NCBI RefSeq assembly: GCF_016908375.1 | Contig: NZ_JAFBDS010000001.1 | Coordinates: 467,142 to 531,141, forward strand | Direction: 5' to 3' | Length of the DNA stretch: 64,000 nucleotides | Source: Amphibacillus cookii | Lineage (GTDB): Bacteria; Bacillota; Bacilli; Bacillales; Amphibacillaceae | Shown here: positions 17,269 through 26,144 of the stretch, piece after piece | Layout: each line of letters starts with the position of its first letter | Position numbering within the stretch: position 1 is the first letter of the stretch | The notes under the pieces: generated by a model | Database searches by the model: none | Told to the model about the DNA's origin: nothing | Seen by the model: the letters and a program-made list of their open reading frames with translations, nothing else | Made by a program: the position numbers and the translations under genes

Positions 17269-19023
17269 ATGTCGAAAATTAAAAATATGTTTCATTCGAT
17301 TTCAGCAAAATTGTTGTTACTTGTCACTATTATCATTCTAATTACTGGGGCATTAATTGGAACAACAAGTTATTTTATAGCAAGAAGTCAGTTACTGGAG
17401 GCTGGTGAACGTGATTTAAAGAGTATTGTGGACGGTTCGTTAGCATCACTTGAGCTTTTGAATGAAAATGTCGAATCAGGAACGTTATCATTGGAGGAAG
17501 CACAGGAACAAGCACGGTTAGTTTTAAGTGGTCCCATAAATGAAGAAGGTACTTATGATTATTTAGCCTCTCATTTTTCGTACAAACAAGATGGTTATTT
17601 GTTAGCATATGATCAGGATTATGTGTTGCAAATACACCCGAGTCGTGTCGGTCAAGAGCCGCCTAATGAGCATACGAGAGATAATCGTGCAACGATGGTT
17701 GAAGCCGGACAATCTAGTCATATTGAAGATCAGTATGTGATCTATGCAGATTTACAAGACGATGGTTCATATCGAGACAAAACCGCTTATATGCAGTATT
17801 TTGAACCATGGGATTGGACAGTAGGTATGGTTGTTTTTCAAGATGAATTTTATGAAGATTTGCATACGCTACTTATTTTTATTGTCATTTCAACTTTGGT
17901 ACTAGTCATTTTAAGTACATTAGTCTTTTATTTCTTAACACGTTCTAAAATTAAGGTGTTAAAAAATGTAGCGAACGTGTCAAATAATATCGCAGAAGGT
18001 AAGATCTATCAAACGGATCTAAAGGAATCAAGTGATGAAATTGGACAATTAGCTACAGCTTTTAATAAAATGTCGATTGAGTTAAAAACTTTAGTTAATA
18101 ATGTTCAAAAAACAAGTGCACATTTGCTTGATTCAGCAACAGACTTATCAGCCATATCAGAAGAAACGTCTGCTAGTAGTCAAGAAGTTGGAGAAGCAAT
18201 TAACGAGATTGCCAAAGGGACACAAGAGCAGGCAAATGACCTTGAAGATATTAACTCACGAGTAGACCTGTTAACACAAGCAATCACCGCGATGACAACG
18301 CAAAATGAGAAGATGAGCACATTAACAACTAAGACGGCAACCGTTTCAACAGAAGGAAGCGAAATTATTGAAAGACTTCAAGCTTCTAATGCTGAATCTT
18401 TAACTGCATCACAGCAAGTTAGCAATGAGATTAAAGCTTTAAGTGATAAAGTGAAAGAAATTACGAAAGTGATGGATACGATTGAGAATATAGCCGAAGA
18501 GACCAATTTATTAGCGTTAAACGCCAGTATTGAGGCAGCACGTGCTGGCGAGCACGGTAAAGGGTTCTCAGTCGTTGCTGAGGAAATTAGAAAATTAGCT
18601 GAGCAATCAAAAGGTGCTACCCATCAAGTGCAATCAGTGGTTTCTGCGATTGTTAATGAAACAGCCAGTACAGTGAAAACCGTAGAAGGCACGATGAAGA
18701 CAGCAGAAGAGTTAAGTACTGATGTTATCAGTACCCAAAGTAAATTTGGTCAATTATCCCTTTCTGTTAAAGACATTGTTGCATCTTTAGACTTAGTGAA
18801 GCAAGAAATCGATACAATCAATAATCATAATAAAGAAATGAGTGCGGCGATAGAGAGTGCCTCTAGTGTGTCAGAAGAAACAGCAGCATCTGTTGAAGAA
18901 ATTACCTCTTCAATTGATGAACAAGTTCGTGTGATTGGTAATGTTGCCCAATCTGCAGAACAACTTACACACTTGAACCAAGGGTTAAGTAGTTTAATTG
19001 AAAAATACGATGTGAATGATTAA
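17269..19023 (+). CDS. Methyl-accepting chemotaxis protein with Cache sensor
   Basis: The 584-residue transmembrane chemoreceptor has helix 1 at about residues 16-38. An extracellular single Cache domain (about 40-195) includes [19 protein letters not shown] and [10 protein letters not shown]. Helix 2 (about 203-225) leads to HAMP and then a long signalling coiled coil. The hairpin tip [20 protein letters not shown] contacts CheA/CheW. The ligand is unknown; sCache receptors often bind small carboxylates. It is monocistronic, with AAAAGGGGGA before the ATG and a strong terminator behind. Confidence 0.94.
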   Translation: MSKIKNMFHSISAKLLLLVTIIILITGALIGTTSYFIARSQLLEAGERDLKSIVDGSLASLELLNENVESGTLSLEEAQEQARLVLSGPINEEGTYDYLASHFSYKQDGYLLAYDQDYVLQIHPSRVGQEPPNEHTRDNRATMVEAGQSSHIEDQYVIYADLQDDGSYRDKTAYMQYFEPWDWTVGMVVFQDEFYEDLHTLLIFIVISTLVLVILSTLVFYFLTRSKIKVLKNVANVSNNIAEGKIYQTDLKESSDEIGQLATAFNKMSIELKTLVNNVQKTSAHLLDSATDLSAISEETSASSQEVGEAINEIAKGTQEQANDLEDINSRVDLLTQAITAMTTQNEKMSTLTTKTATVSTEGSEIIERLQASNAESLTASQQVSNEIKALSDKVKEITKVMDTIENIAEETNLLALNASIEAARAGEHGKGFSVVAEEIRKLAEQSKGATHQVQSVVSAIVNETASTVKTVEGTMKTAEELSTDVISTQSKFGQLSLSVKDIVASLDLVKQEIDTINNHNKEMSAAIESASSVSEETAASVEEITSSIDEQVRVIGNVAQSAEQLTHLNQGLSSLIEKYDVND

Positions 19024-19035
19024 TTAAATAGCAGA

Positions 19036-19079
19036 AGAGGCGTTCTTTTCATCGAGATGAAAAGAACGCCTCTTTTTTT
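19036..19079 (+). terminator. Intrinsic terminator after chemoreceptor gene
   Basis: An 18-bp perfect stem, AGAGGCGTTCTTTTCATC with its complement, closes on a minimal loop and is followed by TTTTTT. Confidence 0.92.
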
Positions 19080-19127
19080 GGTTCTTTGTTACATAGCGTT
19101 GGTGAAGAATAATCAGCGATGAAATTA

Positions 19128-19183
19128 TTTTATCATAGCTAATCGTCCGTAAAATGCCAACTGATTGAAGGTTTGCTTTATAA
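19128..19183 (+). repeat. R1 intergenic repeat, copy 4 (deleted)
   Basis: The left arm TTTTATCATAGCTAATCGTCC is joined directly to the right end CTGATTGAAGGTTTGCTTTATA, an internal deletion derivative. It ends one base before the stop codon of the cell wall hydrolase gene. Confidence 0.8.
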
Positions 19184-19184
19184 A

Positions 19185-19766
19185 CTATTTAGCGAAATGG
19201 TGATTTCCAATAATTATAGTTACTTCACGGCTGCGAATCCAGTCATTTGTAGCTGTTCGAGGATTATAGAAATAAAGAGAGCCACTCCCTTGCCCGCGGA
19301 AGGCAATTGCTTCATTAACAGCCTGGAGCGCTTCCTGATTTGCTTCCCGATTAATTGCCCCATTCTGAACAGGTGTAAAGGCATAAAAACCACCGGCAGA
19401 ACGTTGATATATAACACCCTCAATGGTATTTGGAAAGTCAGGGTGATCCACTCTATTTAAGACAACCGTTGCTACGGCTACTTTACCTGGATAGGACTCT
19501 CCTCTAGCTTCCGCATGGACAAGTCTTGCAAGAAGCTCTTTTTCTGTACGGGTTATTGAAGCATCAATGTTTAGACTCTGCCCAGGATGGATGACTGAAC
19601 TTGAAAGCTGGTTCTCTGAAATGATTTGATTAATAGATATGCCGTATCGATTAGCAATTTGCCACAAGGATTCACCATGCTCAACCGTATGTGTCGCTGC
19701 TTTAGATTGAATTGGGCTAAAAGCCACTATTAGGAATAAACTAGTAAAAAAGATGATTTTTTTCAT
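19185..19766 (-). CDS. Exported LysM plus SleB/CwlJ-type cell wall hydrolase
   Basis: The 193-residue protein has a signal peptide (MKKIIFFTSLFLIVAF, cleavage near KAA-TH). A LysM domain follows (THTVEHGESLWQIANRYGIS to PGQSLNID). The C-terminal hydrolase_2 domain begins LLARLVHAEARGESYPGKVA and ends GSLYFYNP and IIIGNHHFAK, as in the SleB/CwlJ/YkvT group. The glutamate in HAEARGE is the likely catalytic residue. The start at 19766 has GGAGG 9 bases upstream. It could act on spore cortex or vegetative wall. Confidence 0.9.
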   Translation of the reverse strand: MKKIIFFTSLFLIVAFSPIQSKAATHTVEHGESLWQIANRYGISINQIISENQLSSSVIHPGQSLNIDASITRTEKELLARLVHAEARGESYPGKVAVATVVLNRVDHPDFPNTIEGVIYQRSAGGFYAFTPVQNGAINREANQEALQAVNEAIAFRGQGSGSLYFYNPRTATNDWIRSREVTIIIGNHHFAK

Positions 19767-19997
19767 ATATGATAACCTCCTAGAATTTGAGTTTATAACT
19801 CTATTCAAAAGGCTAACAGTTGTAACATAACATTTCATTGTGAAAAATAAGGAAAATATTAAGAAGTCATAAGCTATCTGGGTTCAACGGTTGTTTAGTA
19901 ACATATACCAGTTGGTTATTTAAGGAGAAGGTTGGGGTAGTTACTAAAGAATGGTTCTATTATGTCAACTTGGTCACAATATCTTAACAAGCCATTA

Positions 19998-20222
19998 TTT
20001 ATTACAGCTAACCGTCCGTAAAACGCCTGGTTCAAAATAGGAAGCAGAGGTAAAACTATTTCGGTGGGCGATAACGGGCGGTAATATTCTTAATTCACTC
20101 AACGATCAATCAATGGGAGGATAAGATCGTAGAATAAAACCTCCACATCTTTTAGAAGGATTACAGACTAAGACCGCCACGTCCTGTAGCCCTCCGTCCA
20201 CTGATTGCAGATTTGTTTTATA
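19998..20222 (+). repeat. R1 intergenic repeat, copy 5 (long, with insert)
   Basis: The left arm TTATTACAGCTAACCGTCCG is followed by a degraded first stem and GATAACGGGCGG, then the right module with the AGACTAAGACCGCCACGTCC insert, ending GATTGCAGATTTGTTTTATA. The interval 19767-20256 contains this copy and nothing else recognised. Confidence 0.8.
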
Positions 20223-20231
20223 TGACTTGTT

Positions 20232-20270
20232 AAAAAAGCTTTCATAAACATAATTTTTACGAAAGCTTTT
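20232..20270 (-). terminator. Intrinsic terminator at the end of ftsW
   Basis: On the - strand AAAAGCTTTC pairs with GAAAGCTTTT and is followed by TTAACA. The gene's last codons are inside the stem. Confidence 0.75.
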
Positions 20271-21378
20271 GTGCATCAGGCAATGGGCGTCTTCCTGACA
20301 CATTAACGAGAATACCAGCAGAGAGTAGGGTGAAAATCAATGATGTTCCACCATAGCTGATAAAAGGTAATGGTATACCAGTAATGGGTAGCATACCACT
20401 CACTGCACCGAGATTAAAAATAGCTTGTAACGTAATTTGAAAGGTCACACCAAGAGCTAACAATTTTAAATACATGCTGTCCACTTCTTTCGATATTTGG
20501 ATGCCACGATATAAGATAAATATGTAACCACCGATGACAGTTAGTACACCTATTATGCCGAGCTCTTCAACAATTACAGCCATAATAAAGTCCGTGTGTG
20601 CTTCAGGTAAATAACCAAGTTTTTGTACACTATTACCTAATCCATTTCCAAAAAGCCCACTTGTAGCTATGGATACATATGAATTAATCAGTTGGTAACC
20701 ATCACCGCTAGGATCATCAAAAGTATTTAAGAAGGAAGTCAGTCGCTGCATACGGTAAGGCTGTGAGATCGCAAAAAAAGTAATACCACTAGCAGCAATA
20801 GTCGCTAAGAGAAAAATATGGTGAAATCTCACACCACTAAAAACGACAATTAAACCACAAATTAATAGAATATGTGTAGCTGTTCCTAAATCAGGTTGTT
20901 CTAAGATCAATAAGAATACGACAGCTAAAATGACAAGCGGTGGCAAGACGCCTTTCTTAAATTGATCAATATATGGTTGTTTCTTTGCATAAATATATGC
21001 AAAATAAATGATCATAAATACTTTAACAATTTCTGATGGCTGAAAGACAAGGGGGCCAAAACCTAGCCATCGCTGAGCTTGGTTTCTGACTAAGCCGATA
21101 CCAGGCACAAGCACCAAACCAAGCAGGATAACTGATAGTAATATAAGCATTGGACTTAACTTTCCTAATGTTTTTAATGAAATAAACGATATGATCACGA
21201 AAATAAACAGTCCGACCCCAAACAATTGTAATTGCCTCATGAAAAAGAAGTAACCATGCCCATGTTGAAGTGTTGAGAGCGTATAGCTTGAGCTATATAC
21301 CATCACTAAACCAAATATACTTATGGCCATTATTACAATAATTAAACCATAATCAAATCTTTTTAAGCGATTTTTCAT
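20257..21378 (-). CDS. ftsW: SEDS-family peptidoglycan glycosyltransferase, FtsW/SpoVE-like
   Basis: The 373-residue polytopic membrane protein has about ten helices. SEDS proteins polymerise lipid II with a partner class B PBP. Family motifs include RWLGFGPLVFQPSEIVK, KQP-like EQPDLGTATH, LPEAHTDFIMAVIVEELG and PITGIPLPFISYGGTSL. The catalytic aspartate lies in the extracellular loop around SYVSIATSGLFGNGLGNS. The tail GRRPLPDAQKLS favours FtsW/SpoVE over RodA, moderately. It follows the paralogue upstream by 13 bases, so both form an operon. Confidence 0.88.
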   Translation of the reverse strand: MKNRLKRFDYGLIIVIMAISIFGLVMVYSSSYTLSTLQHGHGYFFFMRQLQLFGVGLFIFVIISFISLKTLGKLSPMLILLSVILLGLVLVPGIGLVRNQAQRWLGFGPLVFQPSEIVKVFMIIYFAYIYAKKQPYIDQFKKGVLPPLVILAVVFLLILEQPDLGTATHILLICGLIVVFSGVRFHHIFLLATIAASGITFFAISQPYRMQRLTSFLNTFDDPSGDGYQLINSYVSIATSGLFGNGLGNSVQKLGYLPEAHTDFIMAVIVEELGIIGVLTVIGGYIFILYRGIQISKEVDSMYLKLLALGVTFQITLQAIFNLGAVSGMLPITGIPLPFISYGGTSLIFTLLSAGILVNVSGRRPLPDAQKLS

Positions 21379-21391
21379 AGATTAAGACTCC

Positions 21392-22555
21392 TTATTCAAT
21401 CGTTTCGTCGCTGCTAAACATATACTCTTTTGTTCTCAGATGCACGCTTGTCACTAATCCAATCGCCATCATGTTCGTTAACAACGCACTACCACCATAG
21501 CTGATAAACGGCAAAGCCAGACCGGTAATTGGCATTAAACCAATTGTCATACCAATGTTTTGGAAAATTTGAAAAGCAAATAGTCCGATGACGCCAATAC
21601 AAATATAAACACCAAATAATGAGCTAGCATGAAAAGCGATGGTAATGATCCGATAAATTAAGACGAAAAACAAGATAACTAAAATACTTGTTCCTAAGAA
21701 ACCAAAATCTTCCCCAATGACAGAAAAGATAAAATCAGTGTGTGCCTCTGGAATTCGGCCACTCTGCACTTGATAGCCTTGATTGAATCCCGTACCAGAT
21801 AACTGTCCTGAACCAATACCAAGCATGGCTTGTTGTAGTTGATAACCAAAACCTTGTGAGTATTCAATTGGATTTAACCAACCATAGATTCTAGCTAATT
21901 GGTGGTCAGCAATAAGACGGTTAAAAAGGTCAAAGTTATAAAGGTACAAGAAAATTAAAGTCCCAAGACCTGTTAATCCAAGCGAAAATAAAAGCATAAA
22001 CATTTTGATTGAAATGCTTGAAGCAAATATTAACGCAAAGACAGCAAAAAGGATCATAAGTGCTGTACCCAAGTCAGGTTGTTTTAAGATTAAAAAAGTT
22101 GGTGGCAAGGTATACATCCAGATTTTTAGCGTTACGGGTATGCTTTCCCTAAAGCTGAGTCGATACTTTCCCAATCGGGTTAGAAGTGCAGCCACATGTA
22201 AAACAAGAAAAATCTTCATAACTTCTGAAGGTTGCAACTCCATAAAGCCAAGATTTATCCAGCGTATTGCACCATTTTTCTCAATTCCAATAAATCGAAC
22301 GGCTATTAACAGAATTAATCCGGCACTATAAAGCGCTAATGTCCATTTTTCAATTAGTTCAAAATCAAAATATGCAATCACAGCCATCAATATAAAACCA
22401 ATAACATAAAAAACAATTTGTCGCTTTACATAAAAGGTAGGATCTCCACTGGCATATTGGCCTGAACCACTATAAATTGCTAATAAACTAAATATAAAAA
22501 AACAGCATAGTAAAAACACTATGGTATAATCAATAGGTAATTTTTTCGGTTGCAT
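21392..22555 (-). CDS. rodA: SEDS-family peptidoglycan glycosyltransferase, RodA-like
   Basis: The 387-residue polytopic membrane protein starts PKKLPIDYTIVFLLCCFFIFSL. It has the RodA-type motifs GAIRWINLGFMELQPSEVMK, LKQPDLGTALMILFA, YQVQSGRIPEAHTDFIFSVI and PITGLALPFISYGGSAL. RodA works with the elongasome to synthesise lateral wall. It is the first gene of a two-SEDS operon. Nothing but AT-rich sequence and a tRNA promoter is seen in the 314 bases upstream. Confidence 0.88.
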   Translation of the reverse strand: MQPKKLPIDYTIVFLLCCFFIFSLLAIYSGSGQYASGDPTFYVKRQIVFYVIGFILMAVIAYFDFELIEKWTLALYSAGLILLIAVRFIGIEKNGAIRWINLGFMELQPSEVMKIFLVLHVAALLTRLGKYRLSFRESIPVTLKIWMYTLPPTFLILKQPDLGTALMILFAVFALIFASSISIKMFMLLFSLGLTGLGTLIFLYLYNFDLFNRLIADHQLARIYGWLNPIEYSQGFGYQLQQAMLGIGSGQLSGTGFNQGYQVQSGRIPEAHTDFIFSVIGEDFGFLGTSILVILFFVLIYRIITIAFHASSLFGVYICIGVIGLFAFQIFQNIGMTIGLMPITGLALPFISYGGSALLTNMMAIGLVTSVHLRTKEYMFSSDETIE

Positions 22556-22818
22556 ATATCTATCCTCATTTTCTGGAATTTATTTTCTTCAAATTTAAAA
22601 GCAGACATTTAAATAGTTATCTAATGATGAAGTGATATGTCAACAGATTCACGAACGCTTGTTGATATGAAAAATGTCCTCTTTAATTTAAATGTTTTAA
22701 ATATCTATTTTAAAAAATACTGTAATGATAAAAAACACTCACAATTATCTTTCTCTATCATATCAAAAAAACAGAAAAATTGTTAACTGAAAGATAATTA
22801 TATTTAAGAATAAATTCC

Positions 22819-22847
22819 TTGACGGCAGACAGCGTTTCGATTATATT
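22819..22847 (+). promoter_or_regulatory. tRNA-Val promoter
   Basis: TTGACG (22819-22824) and TATATT (22842-22847) are 17 bases apart, ending 22 bases before the tRNA gene. Confidence 0.8.
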
Positions 22848-22869
22848 AAAAACACATGATTAATATTTC

Positions 22870-22942
22870 GACTTCGTAGCTCAGTTGGGAGAGCATCACC
22901 TTGACAGGGTGGGGGTCGCTGGTTCGAGCCCAGTCGAAGTCA
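22870..22942 (+). tRNA. tRNA-Val (anticodon GAC)
   Basis: The acceptor stem GACTTCG (22870-22876) pairs with CGAAGTC (22935-22941), with discriminator A. The D arm has AGCTCAGTTGGGAGAGC. The anticodon stem TCACC/GGTGG holds the loop TTGACAG with anticodon GAC. The T arm GCTGGTTCGAGCCCAGT is canonical. No CCA is encoded. Confidence 0.95.
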
Positions 22943-23285
22943 TTAGAGCGCCAAAGGTTTTAGCCTTAGGCGTTTCGCCATTATCAGAATTACCACTTTT
23001 TGACCATGTAAAAAAGCAGAGAACCTCTCAGCTGTACTCTCTTGCATGTCCGGCAAGACATGACTATATGTGTCTAATGTGATGGATACACGGCTATGTC
23101 CTAAACGTTCGCTAACTACTTTAGGGTTTTCGCCTAATTTTAACAATAGAGTAGCATGCGTGTGTCGTAGATCGTGGAATCTTATTTTTGATACACCAGC
23201 TTTTCCTGAAATCATATTGAAATTGCGTAATAGGTTTCTAGGGCTATATAGTGTACCTAGTTGTGTGGTAATTACTAATTCGGAA
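22943..23285 (-). pseudogene. C-terminal fragment of a tyrosine recombinase (phage/ICE integrase)
   Basis: About 105 residues remain, containing FHDLRHTHATLLL (H-x-x-R), ERLGHSRVSITLDTYSHVLP (second histidine and the nucleophilic tyrosine) and ESTAERFSAFL. The N-terminal DNA-binding domains and first catalytic arginine are missing. The upstream part is cut off by an R2 repeat beginning about 23286. The fragment ends directly at the 3' end of tRNA-Val, the usual attachment site of such elements. It is a relic of an integrated element and should be inactive. Confidence 0.88.
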
Positions 23286-23545
23286 TGAGGTTGGGACAAA
23301 AGCGTCATTGAGAATGGTAAAATCCGAACATGAATATCTGAGGACAGATGACGCTTCGGAAAAATACTTCGCTTTCCGTGGGCACGGCTTCAGCTAACTG
23401 TGTGAAGAAGGACGCTTCACACAGTGGATCTTCAGCTCGTGCTATTCCCACAGGAGTCTTCGTATTTTTCCTGCGCTTTGTCCAGTTTGTTCGGATTTTC
23501 ATTACTGCTGTTTCGTTTTGTCTCACCCTCTTTTTTAACTCTAAC
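23286..23545 (+). repeat. R2 palindromic repeat, long copy
   Basis: The copy has outer arms TTGGGACAAAAGCG and GTTTTGTCTCACCCTC. The central block is TTTCCGTGGGCACGGCTTCA and GGATCTTCAGCTCGTGC, around a hairpin (CTGTGTGAAG/CTTCACACAG). GTCCGTTT-type arms AAAATCCGAACATGAAT and GTTCGGATTTTCATT also pair. Similar elements are common in Bacillaceae intergenic DNA. It cuts the integrase gene. Confidence 0.8.
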
Positions 23546-23831
23546 ATTTTTCCAGATGTTAGGGCTATTTGTCTTTTCGTGTTCTTTGTTTTTGGTTCTT
23601 GGAATTGTATTTTGTCGTTTTTTAAAGATGGATGTTATCGGGGTTAATGTTCTTAACCCTTATGTGACCAATGTAAGGAACAATTCGCTTATCATAGGTG
23701 TTTTTTCGATTAGCAAGCGTTGAAGCGCGCATTTTATTTACAGCCACTATTTTTTAAAAATAGCCCTCACTTCTTGGGGCACTACCAAGTGGTGGGGGCT
23801 ATGATTAAGATAATTTGATCAAGTTTATTTT
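23546..23831. other. Gene-free AT-rich stretch with one hairpin
   Basis: No supportable gene is seen. ATAGCCCTCACTTC...GTGGGGGCTATG (about 23760-23803) forms an imperfect hairpin (AGCCCCCAC/GTGGGGGCT like) that may terminate the K+ channel gene on the - strand. Short hydrophobic open frames here are not supported by ribosome sites. Confidence 0.4.
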
Positions 23832-24605
23832 TTATAGTTGGATCTCATCTTTCTTTAACGTTATCAATACTTTGAACATATCCCGGATTTCATCTTCGCT
23901 CAAGTCATCAAAGTTATCGAGTTTATTTTTAATTCTATCTAGTGCTTCTTTTTTATATGGTTTGGGTTTATCTATTCCGTTGATAAAAAAAGTAGCAATC
24001 GTACCCGTGAGCATCCCAATAAAACCAATACCAATAAGCATAAGTAATCCAGCAAGGATTCTTCCACCAATACTTTCTGGTGAAATATCTCCGTAGCCAA
24101 CCGTTGTTGTTGTGACAAAAGACCACCAAATCCCGTCAGAAATACTCATTCCTTCTAATAAATATCCTCCAATAGCTCCTGCTAAAATCATTATAATTGT
24201 AATAATAATCATGTAGATAAAACCATTTGTTTTTATGAAGAGATGTATCTTTTCTTTGAATCTAGTTAGCCAAACTCCAATTCGAATTACACGATTAATT
24301 CTACTTAATCTTGCAAGTCTAGCAATCCTTGCAAGACGAAACACTCGGAAAAAAGATGAAAATGGAATAATAGCTACTAAATCAGCCTTATTAGTACGAA
24401 TAAAAAAATATTTATCTTTTGACATAAATAAACGAATAACATAATCGACCGTAAATAACATCAGAATTATAAAATCAATTATTGAAAGAAGTCGAGATGT
24501 AGTATCATTTAAATCAAATGTGAATTCTATTATTAAAATTGTCAAAACAATAAATACGAGGACGATCATCATAAGTTCATAAACCTTTAATAAAACACTT
24601 TTCAT
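23832..24605 (-). CDS. Voltage-gated potassium channel (Kv-type, six helices)
   Basis: The 257-residue protein has S1-S6 topology. The S4 sensor carries arginines at every third position (R87, R90, R93, R96, R99, R102), and the selectivity filter TTTVGYGD spans residues 167-173. S6 is LAGLLMLIGIGFIGMLTGTIA. A short C-terminal helical tail has NKLDNFDDLSEDEIRDMF. It would form a tetrameric plasma membrane K+ channel. The start has AAGGAG upstream. It lies in the accessory island beyond tRNA-Val with no obvious partner gene. Confidence 0.92.
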   Translation of the reverse strand: MKSVLLKVYELMMIVLVFIVLTILIIEFTFDLNDTTSRLLSIIDFIILMLFTVDYVIRLFMSKDKYFFIRTNKADLVAIIPFSSFFRVFRLARIARLARLSRINRVIRIGVWLTRFKEKIHLFIKTNGFIYMIIITIIMILAGAIGGYLLEGMSISDGIWWSFVTTTTVGYGDISPESIGGRILAGLLMLIGIGFIGMLTGTIATFFINGIDKPKPYKKEALDRIKNKLDNFDDLSEDEIRDMFKVLITLKKDEIQL

Positions 24606-24664
24606 CTGCTTAACTCCTTTTTAAAATGCTATTACAAATTAATAATTTGGTATTGCATATCTTT

Positions 24665-24898
24665 TCATTTCTCACCAAACCACTTCTCCATAGCCTGTAC
24701 ACTTATAATCCATTCTTTACGCGAACCACCAGGCTTTTGAAAAAACTTTATGAGCCCTGATTCAATCATTTCATCTAATTCTTTGTTTAAGGATGGTTTT
24801 AATTTGTTTTTGACGGTTTCTTGATTCTTTCCCCATCTGAAAGGACCTTCCCTCTTGATAAGCAACTCTTTATTTGTTACTTGGTTTTTGAATGGCAT
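24665..24898 (-). CDS. Small basic protein of 77 residues, function unknown
   Basis: The peptide begins MPFKNQVTNKELLIKREGPF and ends SVQAMEKWFGEK. It is lysine-rich, with a predicted helix-turn-helix-like middle (NKELDEMIESGLIKFF) that resembles small winged-helix modules. There is no clear ribosome site before the ATG, which lies in an A run. It follows a frameshifted gene relic and is in an island with decay, so it could itself be a fragment. Confidence 0.45.
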   Translation of the reverse strand: MPFKNQVTNKELLIKREGPFRWGKNQETVKNKLKPSLNKELDEMIESGLIKFFQKPGGSRKEWIISVQAMEKWFGEK

Positions 24899-25058
24899 TT
24901 TTTTGCTTGCAAGCTATCAGGTACCCAATGAATCTTTGTATAGTTTTCAGTAGTTTCTATCTCCTCTTTTAAGACATCGCTTATCTCGTGATAATGTCTA
25001 AATCCTCGATACTGAGTTCCAGAACATCTTCAGAGTAAAAGTAAATGGGGGTGGTCAT
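24877..25058 (-). pseudogene. Frameshifted gene relic
   Basis: Reading on the - strand, one frame gives MTTPIYFYSEDVLELSIEDLDI up to about 24985 and then stops. A second frame continues with HYHEISDVLKEEIETTENY and KIHWVPDSLQAKK. Joined by a single frameshift they look like one protein. No ribosome site or family is recognised. The remaining gap up to 25199 holds a further relic (about 25108-25185) with PCKDCHKKYEVIL, a zinc-ribbon-like scrap without a start. Confidence 0.35.
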
Positions 25059-25199
25059 ATTCAACAATAGGCAATGGTCATGAATCAACTATTAATTCAT
25101 GACCTCCTTAAGGAACATCTGTTAAAGTATTTAGAATAACTTCATACTTTTTGTGACAATCCTTGCATGGATAATCCGTACATTTTTAGAATTTCCCCT

Positions 25200-25757
25200 C
25201 TAAATAATTCTGTCCTTCCTCTCCTCAATTATTTCAACAATTGTACTTGAAATCTCATCTACTGATAAAGTTCCATCTATAATAAAGTCTGAATTCGGTT
25301 TAATAATTTTGATCATTTCAGTATACCCCCGCCTGCCTTGTGAAATGTAGTTTTTCATTTCAGCTAATATATCGGCAAGAGAACTTTTCATGAAATCTCT
25401 AGTTACTCGCCTTGCTAATGCAATATCTAAAGGAGTATCCAAAAATATAGCAACATCGATTAGTTTACTAATCTGAGCATTTTTATAGGCAAATGGATAG
25501 TCTATTATTATATAATCAAGATTTTCCTTGAATAATTTTTGTAAATCTCTTATCAAAGGAGTTAAGTCCCATTCGTTATAGTTAGCACCATTATCGACCC
25601 AAGATATAATATCATCAGGGCCATTGAAATCGTAATTATCAAAATGCAGTACTTTAGAATTTTGTAATTTCTTAACTAAATGTGTTGTTACGGCTGTTTT
25701 TCCGCCACCAGAAACAGCAGCAATTGAAATGACAAATGGTCCATTTGCTTCTTTCAT
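25200..25757 (-). CDS. P-loop nucleotide kinase, uridine kinase-like
   Basis: The 185-residue protein has a Walker A loop AAVSGGGKTAV, with Lys20 and Thr21 binding phosphate. KVLHFDNYDF follows, a uridine/phosphoribulokinase-type substrate region. YIIIDYPFAY is a Walker B-like strand. The lid has DTPLDIALARRVTRDF and a basic SQGRRGY segment. It probably phosphorylates a small nucleoside or similar metabolite; the substrate is unknown. A well-placed GGGAGGG lies before the start. It is the last intact gene of the accessory island. Confidence 0.8.
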   Translation of the reverse strand: MKEANGPFVISIAAVSGGGKTAVTTHLVKKLQNSKVLHFDNYDFNGPDDIISWVDNGANYNEWDLTPLIRDLQKLFKENLDYIIIDYPFAYKNAQISKLIDVAIFLDTPLDIALARRVTRDFMKSSLADILAEMKNYISQGRRGYTEMIKIIKPNSDFIIDGTLSVDEISSTIVEIIEERKDRII

Positions 25758-25914
25758 GCAAACCCTCCCATTAATATATGTATATCCTAAAAAACTTGAT
25801 TTTTAACCGATCGTTGAACTAAAGTTTTAGCCCATTATTTTTTAGATTTAAATAGATTAAAGTCAGCACATCTAAAATCTTTTCTCGAATGTAGGATATT
25901 TGATGACTTTTAAA

Positions 25915-26053
25915 TTCCGTAAAATGTCGGCCTCAAAACACAGAAAAGAGAACAGCGGTTTACCCGAGAGCTAATGGATGCTAATGGCCTGATTCACTCA
26001 ACGACAAATCAGCGGGAGAACGAAAACGTGCACTGATGAAAGTTCGTTTTATA
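25915..26053 (+). repeat. R1 intergenic repeat, copy 6
   Basis: The copy starts with CCGTAAAATGTCGGCCTCAA and has a diverged first module with GAGAGCTAATGGATGCTAATG. The right hairpin runs from CTGATTCACTCAACGACAAA to ACTGATGAAAGTTCGTTTTA. No gene lies in 25758-26144. Confidence 0.8.
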
Positions 26054-26144
26054 CTTTAACCCATTTCATAATTCACATGACTATTCAGACGTCTAATTGT
26101 TATCTAAAGGAATGAGTAGTCATCGCTCAACTTAAGATTTTGGA

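Noticed and set aside
23305-23723. Several hydrophobic or mixed open frames of 80-99 codons
   Set aside because: They lie in an R2 repeat and its AT-rich flank, have no ribosome sites and look like repeat translation.
22943-26100. Search for a second attachment site matching the tRNA-Val 3' end
   Set aside because: No repeat of GGTTCGAGCCCAGTCGAAG was seen downstream, so island borders cannot be set.
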